Source: Gossypium raimondii (lineage: Eukaryota; Streptophyta; Magnoliopsida; Malvales; Malvaceae). From it: a DNA stretch of 64,000 nt. A program made the position numbers and the translations under genes. Under the pieces are notes generated by a model. That model saw only the letters and a program-made list of their open reading frames with translations. It made no database searches and had not been told where the DNA came from. Position 1 is the first letter of the stretch; every line of letters starts with the position of its first letter. Shown here piece by piece: positions 60,522-64,000 of this stretch. The stretch spans positions 54,393,924 to 54,457,923 of the forward strand of contig NC_068570.1 in assembly GCF_025698545.1 (NCBI RefSeq), written 5' to 3'.

Positions 60522-61268
60522 CTATGATATTGAAGCAAATACAACTATTGGACTCCTCGCTTTATGCACACCATCATCCCACACTAAAGAACCAGAAACC
60601 ATAGATGCATCCATTGTTCCTTCAATTATTACTTGAAAAGACAGCTTTTGTCCCACAGATGTAAACGACAAAACATTAGGGTTAACTCGGACTCTAGCTG
60701 TTCTTGTCCGAAAACTCACTCTTGCTCTATACGTCGCCATCGGAGATCCCACATTCGTAACAGTTCTATTGAAAACACGACGAACAGTTGTTGAAGAAGA
60801 AGTGAAAACAGCAAATGAAGGATAGTGTAGATCCGAAAGTACTGTTCCATTTGTTGCTGCAGAACATGTTGCATTATCCCTAGTAACTTGTCGAAGAAAC
60901 CGAGTGTCATATCCTTGTCCGCATAAAAAATTTATGTAATCAACTTCATTGGAATCGTAGATTAAGCCTGGATTTATAGCTTTGATTGGGTTCAAATGGC
61001 CTGATCCGTATGCAAACTCAGCGTCCGAGTTCATGCCTGAACTCATAGGGGAAGCTGTAGTGATAAGGGAAGATTTGATAGCAGAAGGAGACCAAGTGGG
61101 ATGGAAAGATTTAATGTACGCAGCTGCGGCAGAAACATGGGGACAAGCCATTGATGTGCCTGAGATTATGTTAAATGGAACCCATCTATTATCGCCTCTA
61201 TTTCGGGAAACTGGTGAAGCTAAAGACCATGCAGCTACAATATCAACCCCTGGTGTTGACAAATCTGG
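60522..61268 (-). CDS. Cucumisin-type subtilase, last exon (gene continues upstream)
   Basis: The exon starts after an intact acceptor (TTACAG/CCAGATTTG) and runs open to the stop. It encodes the catalytic Ser region (ISGTSMACPHVSAAAAYIKS), the segment [18 protein letters not shown] and a fibronectin-III-like C-terminus (TVTNVGSPMATYRARVSF, LVWDDGVHKARSPIV), about 248 residues. The upstream exons with Asp and His are not in the window. The next 413 bp are intron, cut by a gypsy LTR at 61682. It is a paralogue of the pseudogene at 15057-31896 but lacks the intron that separates the last two exons there. Whether the whole gene works cannot be seen. Confidence 0.85.
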   Translation of the reverse strand, partial: PDLSTPGVDIVAAWSLASPVSRNRGDNRWVPFNIISGTSMACPHVSAAAAYIKSFHPTWSPSAIKSSLITTASPMSSGMNSDAEFAYGSGHLNPIKAINPGLIYDSNEVDYINFLCGQGYDTRFLRQVTRDNATCSAATNGTVLSDLHYPSFAVFTSSSTTVRRVFNRTVTNVGSPMATYRARVSFRTRTARVRVNPNVLSFTSVGQKLSFQVIIEGTMDASMVSGSLVWDDGVHKARSPIVVFASIS

Positions 61269-61681
61269 CTGTAATTATTACCCACAAAAATTTAGAAAAC
61301 TTGGGATTAGGTTACGCCTAAGCTTACTATTACCATATTTTATAAGCTCTCCCCGAGCTTAAAATTTTGTTTAAATTAACTCATATTTATAAATAATTAA
61401 TTTAAATCTATTTTAGATCTACCCATATTATTTTTTTAAAAATAAAATATATATTTATATTATTTTTAATTTAATATTTAATAATTTTATATATTTTTTA
61501 TTTATTAAAATTTTATATATAATTACCTAATAATTTTTAATTTTTAGATTATAGTAGTATTATATAGTACTATAGATTTAATTTTTATAAATGGTATAAT
61601 ATATAAAAATAACATAATATAAAATATTAGAAACATAAAAATTGAGTCGGACTTGGGTTTTAAATGTTCAATCATAGAGAT
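61269..61681 (-). other. Intron part of the second subtilase
   Basis: AT-rich, without genes. It is bounded by the exon acceptor on one side and by the LTR start on the other, so the gypsy element appears to sit in this intron. Confidence 0.6.
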
Positions 61682-63093
61682 TGTACAGCCCAAATTTTTA
61701 CTCGGCCCAATACTCAAATTAAAACCAAGCCCATTACAAAACAACCCAAACCCGGACTCCAACTAGCCTAACCCGAGACCCAAACCTGACCGGCCCAATA
61801 ACTAAGGCCCAACTCCCCCCCAAAAAAATCTGCCTAGGGTTTCAGAGACTGAAACCCTAGGCGCCGCCTCTAAGGTTTTGACCCCTGGCCTTCTGACACA
61901 GCCACCGTCCCATCGGCGCCGCCTGCAGTCAAGTCGACCTCCACTTGCGCCGTCACCTGCAAAGAAGAAACAAAACAAAGAAACAGAGAGCAGAGAACGC
62001 AAGCAATAGTGGAAATCGGCTATAAAAAGCCAACAAAATGTAATTTTTTGTTTTTCGGGCAATATTTGTAACAAAAAAAACAGATATTAGCAAAAAAAAA
62101 ACATTCAAGGTGATTTAGACTTCTGGATCCCTCTGTTTTCTTCCACTTTAAGTTTTTATTTTATATATATTTTTCTTTTCATTTGGATTTATTTCTCTAA
62201 AAAAGGTCAAGAAAAGGGTGAAAGGCGATACCTTTCACTTGCGTCGCGCCACCGTCGGTGATCCCTTCTACGCTGGAGCCGTAGAAATCCTCTGGGGTTT
62301 CGTTTAGGCCGCGTCAGAGGAGAGACGGGCAAAAAGGAGCAGCCCCTCCCCTTATCTTTTCATTTTCCGGCAACGCGAAGCCGCGATGAGGCCACGGCGA
62401 GGCCTTCGCGCGAGCTCACCGATGGTGTGGCCGGATTCAAAGGGGAGAGGAAGCGTTTTTAACAGAGAGGGGAAGAGAGTGATTTGAGTTTTTTATTTAT
62501 TTTAACTGTAAAAAATGTATTTTTTGTAAAAATTTCTGTTTAAATAACCCCCCACGAAACGGTGCCGTTTTAGGCTTCCCTGACCCCGCGGTGACCCGAC
62601 CCAGGGGAGGATCCGCGCGTTTTCTATAAATGGGGTATTTGCGCAATAAGTCCCTCCGAGTTTGTGGCACTTTCGAGGCAGTTCTCTGTAGTTTTGCAAT
62701 TTAGCTCCGCAGTTTTGTTTCTTTTTCATTTTAGTCCCCTGAAACGCCACGTTTTGAGATTTAGGTTTATTTTCCGTTTTGGTCCCCCCTCTTTCAGCGT
62801 GCATCGTGATTTAGTCCCTTTTGCCTTTTCTTATTTCGATTTCGCCCTATACTCTTGTTTTTATTTCGATTTAGTCCATATTTTAGTAATTCTATTATTT
62901 AGTTATTATTATTATCTTTATTATTATTATTATATTTATTAATATTATTGTTATTATTATGTTTTTATATTTACTTATGTAAATTTTAGATATGTGTTGT
63001 ATTATACTATTATTATATAATTTTTTATACATATATGTATATATATATATTTCTAACTTATTTAATATATATAAATACTCAATTTTATATACG

Positions 63094-63125
<32 letters not shown>

Positions 63126-64000
63126 TAAAATATGTATATCATATATTATTTTATGTTATTTTATAATCCACATATGTATCTCTTTACATTTAATTGTATT
63201 TACTACTTATTTATTTCATTTTCTTTATTTTTTGAATAAATGTTTTAATTTATTTGTTTATATATTGTTATTTTATATGATTGTAAGTATGACTTTTATT
63301 TATTTTATATTGTTGCTATTGCTCGTATCATTTTTATACTTTTGCGTACATTATGATTTTATCATGCATAACAACAATGTAATTGGCTTTCGTATTTTTT
63401 TTCTACGATTTTCGTATTTCATTTTATTTGATATAACAATGTTGTTTTGAATAAATAATATTTTGTGTTTAGATTTGAGAAAATCGTACCCTAACTTACT
63501 GGGTTTCGATTTTCACGATAAACGCAAATGCACGAATCTTTTTAAACTTGAATTCTAAATAATCTCGGGTTTTAAAAACAAAATCGCGTCCTAACTTACT
63601 GGTCGTGATCTCAATTTTAAATTCGAGATAGCTAAAATATCTTTTAAACAAGCATTTTTGGGCGTATTTTGTCCTAACTTACTGGATATCTTTTAAATCT
63701 CTAAAATTCGAGATATTGTGTCCTAACTTACTGGATATGATTTTCTTTCTCGAATAACATGAAATATGCCCTTTCTTTGAAAATTTTCAACGTTTTAATA
63801 CAAGGATCGTATTTTTAAATTTCTTTAAAGTTTTCGGTTTTTCGACACTAAGACATTGAGTAATCAGCTAGGTACCAATTTTGGGCGTATCGAGGGTGCT
63901 AATCCTTCCTCGTACGTAACCGACTCCCGAATCCGTTTTCTGAATTTCGTGGACTAAACTCGTTGTTTTAATAAAATTAAACTGTTTATTAAAAACAACT
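61682..64000 (+). mobile_element. LTR of a third gypsy element, running past the window end
   Basis: It starts TGTACAGCCCAAATTT after an AT-rich intron and shows the family marks: a TATA box between GGC and GCC (62018-62031), GAAACGGTGCCGTTTT (62556-62571), AT microsatellites (63030-63125), four hairpin units with loop TAACTTACT (63480-63750) and GGTACCAATTTTGGGCGTAT (63871-63890). By comparison with the others it lacks roughly the last 100-150 bp. Whether it is a 5' LTR or a solo LTR cannot be decided. Confidence 0.88.

Overview
The window is nuclear DNA of a flowering plant. The evidence is GT-AG introns, a RopGEF (PRONE) gene, cucumisin-type subtilases, plant-type tRNA-Pro genes, Ty3/gypsy elements of the Tat/Ogre kind, a CACTA (En/Spm) element and TTTAGGG-like repeats. 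LTRs starting TGTACARCCCAA suggest Malvaceae (cotton), but that is an impression, not a measurement. Only one protein gene appears intact, the RopGEF at 11.3-13.9 kb. Two tRNA-Pro genes follow it. Most of the rest is transposable elements and gene remains.

Layout. 1-6100: 3' end of a decayed Ty3/gypsy element (archaeal-type RNase H, integrase, tandem repeats, 3' LTR). 8.1-9.4 kb: LINE reverse transcriptase relic. 10.6-11.1 kb: MITE just upstream of RopGEF. 14.2-14.4 kb: two tandem tRNA-Pro(AGG) genes. 15.06-31.9 kb: minus-strand subtilase pseudogene, one exon of which is split by an 11.9-kb gag-only gypsy element (16875-28739, LTRs 2659 and 2632 bp). 34866-39228: a DNA transposon with PIF/Harbinger-like ends carrying fragments of three host genes (TIP41-like, phosphopantothenate-cysteine ligase, EIN3/EIL). 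39331-59448: a nest of elements: MITE, containing a minus-strand solo LTR, containing a plus-strand solo LTR, containing an 11.7-kb CACTA element; a third solo LTR also sits in the outer one. Each LTR and the CACTA element has an exact target duplication. 59542-60277: Mutator-like MITE. 60522-61268: last exon of a second subtilase, with another gypsy LTR (61682 to the window end) in its upstream intron.

The most interesting signal is not a protein. The gypsy elements carry many small inverted repeats whose arms change in a compensating way while bulges and loops stay fixed: a 36-nt hairpin abutting the polypurine tract, a hairpin family with a GAAAACCCGAAAAGGGC core, a tandem hairpin array before the 3' LTR, a hairpin pair in the 5' leader, hairpin series in the LTR downstream half, and inverted repeats around the LTR TATA box. 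This pattern suggests selection on RNA or DNA structure. All pairings were read by eye; no folding or alignment program was run.
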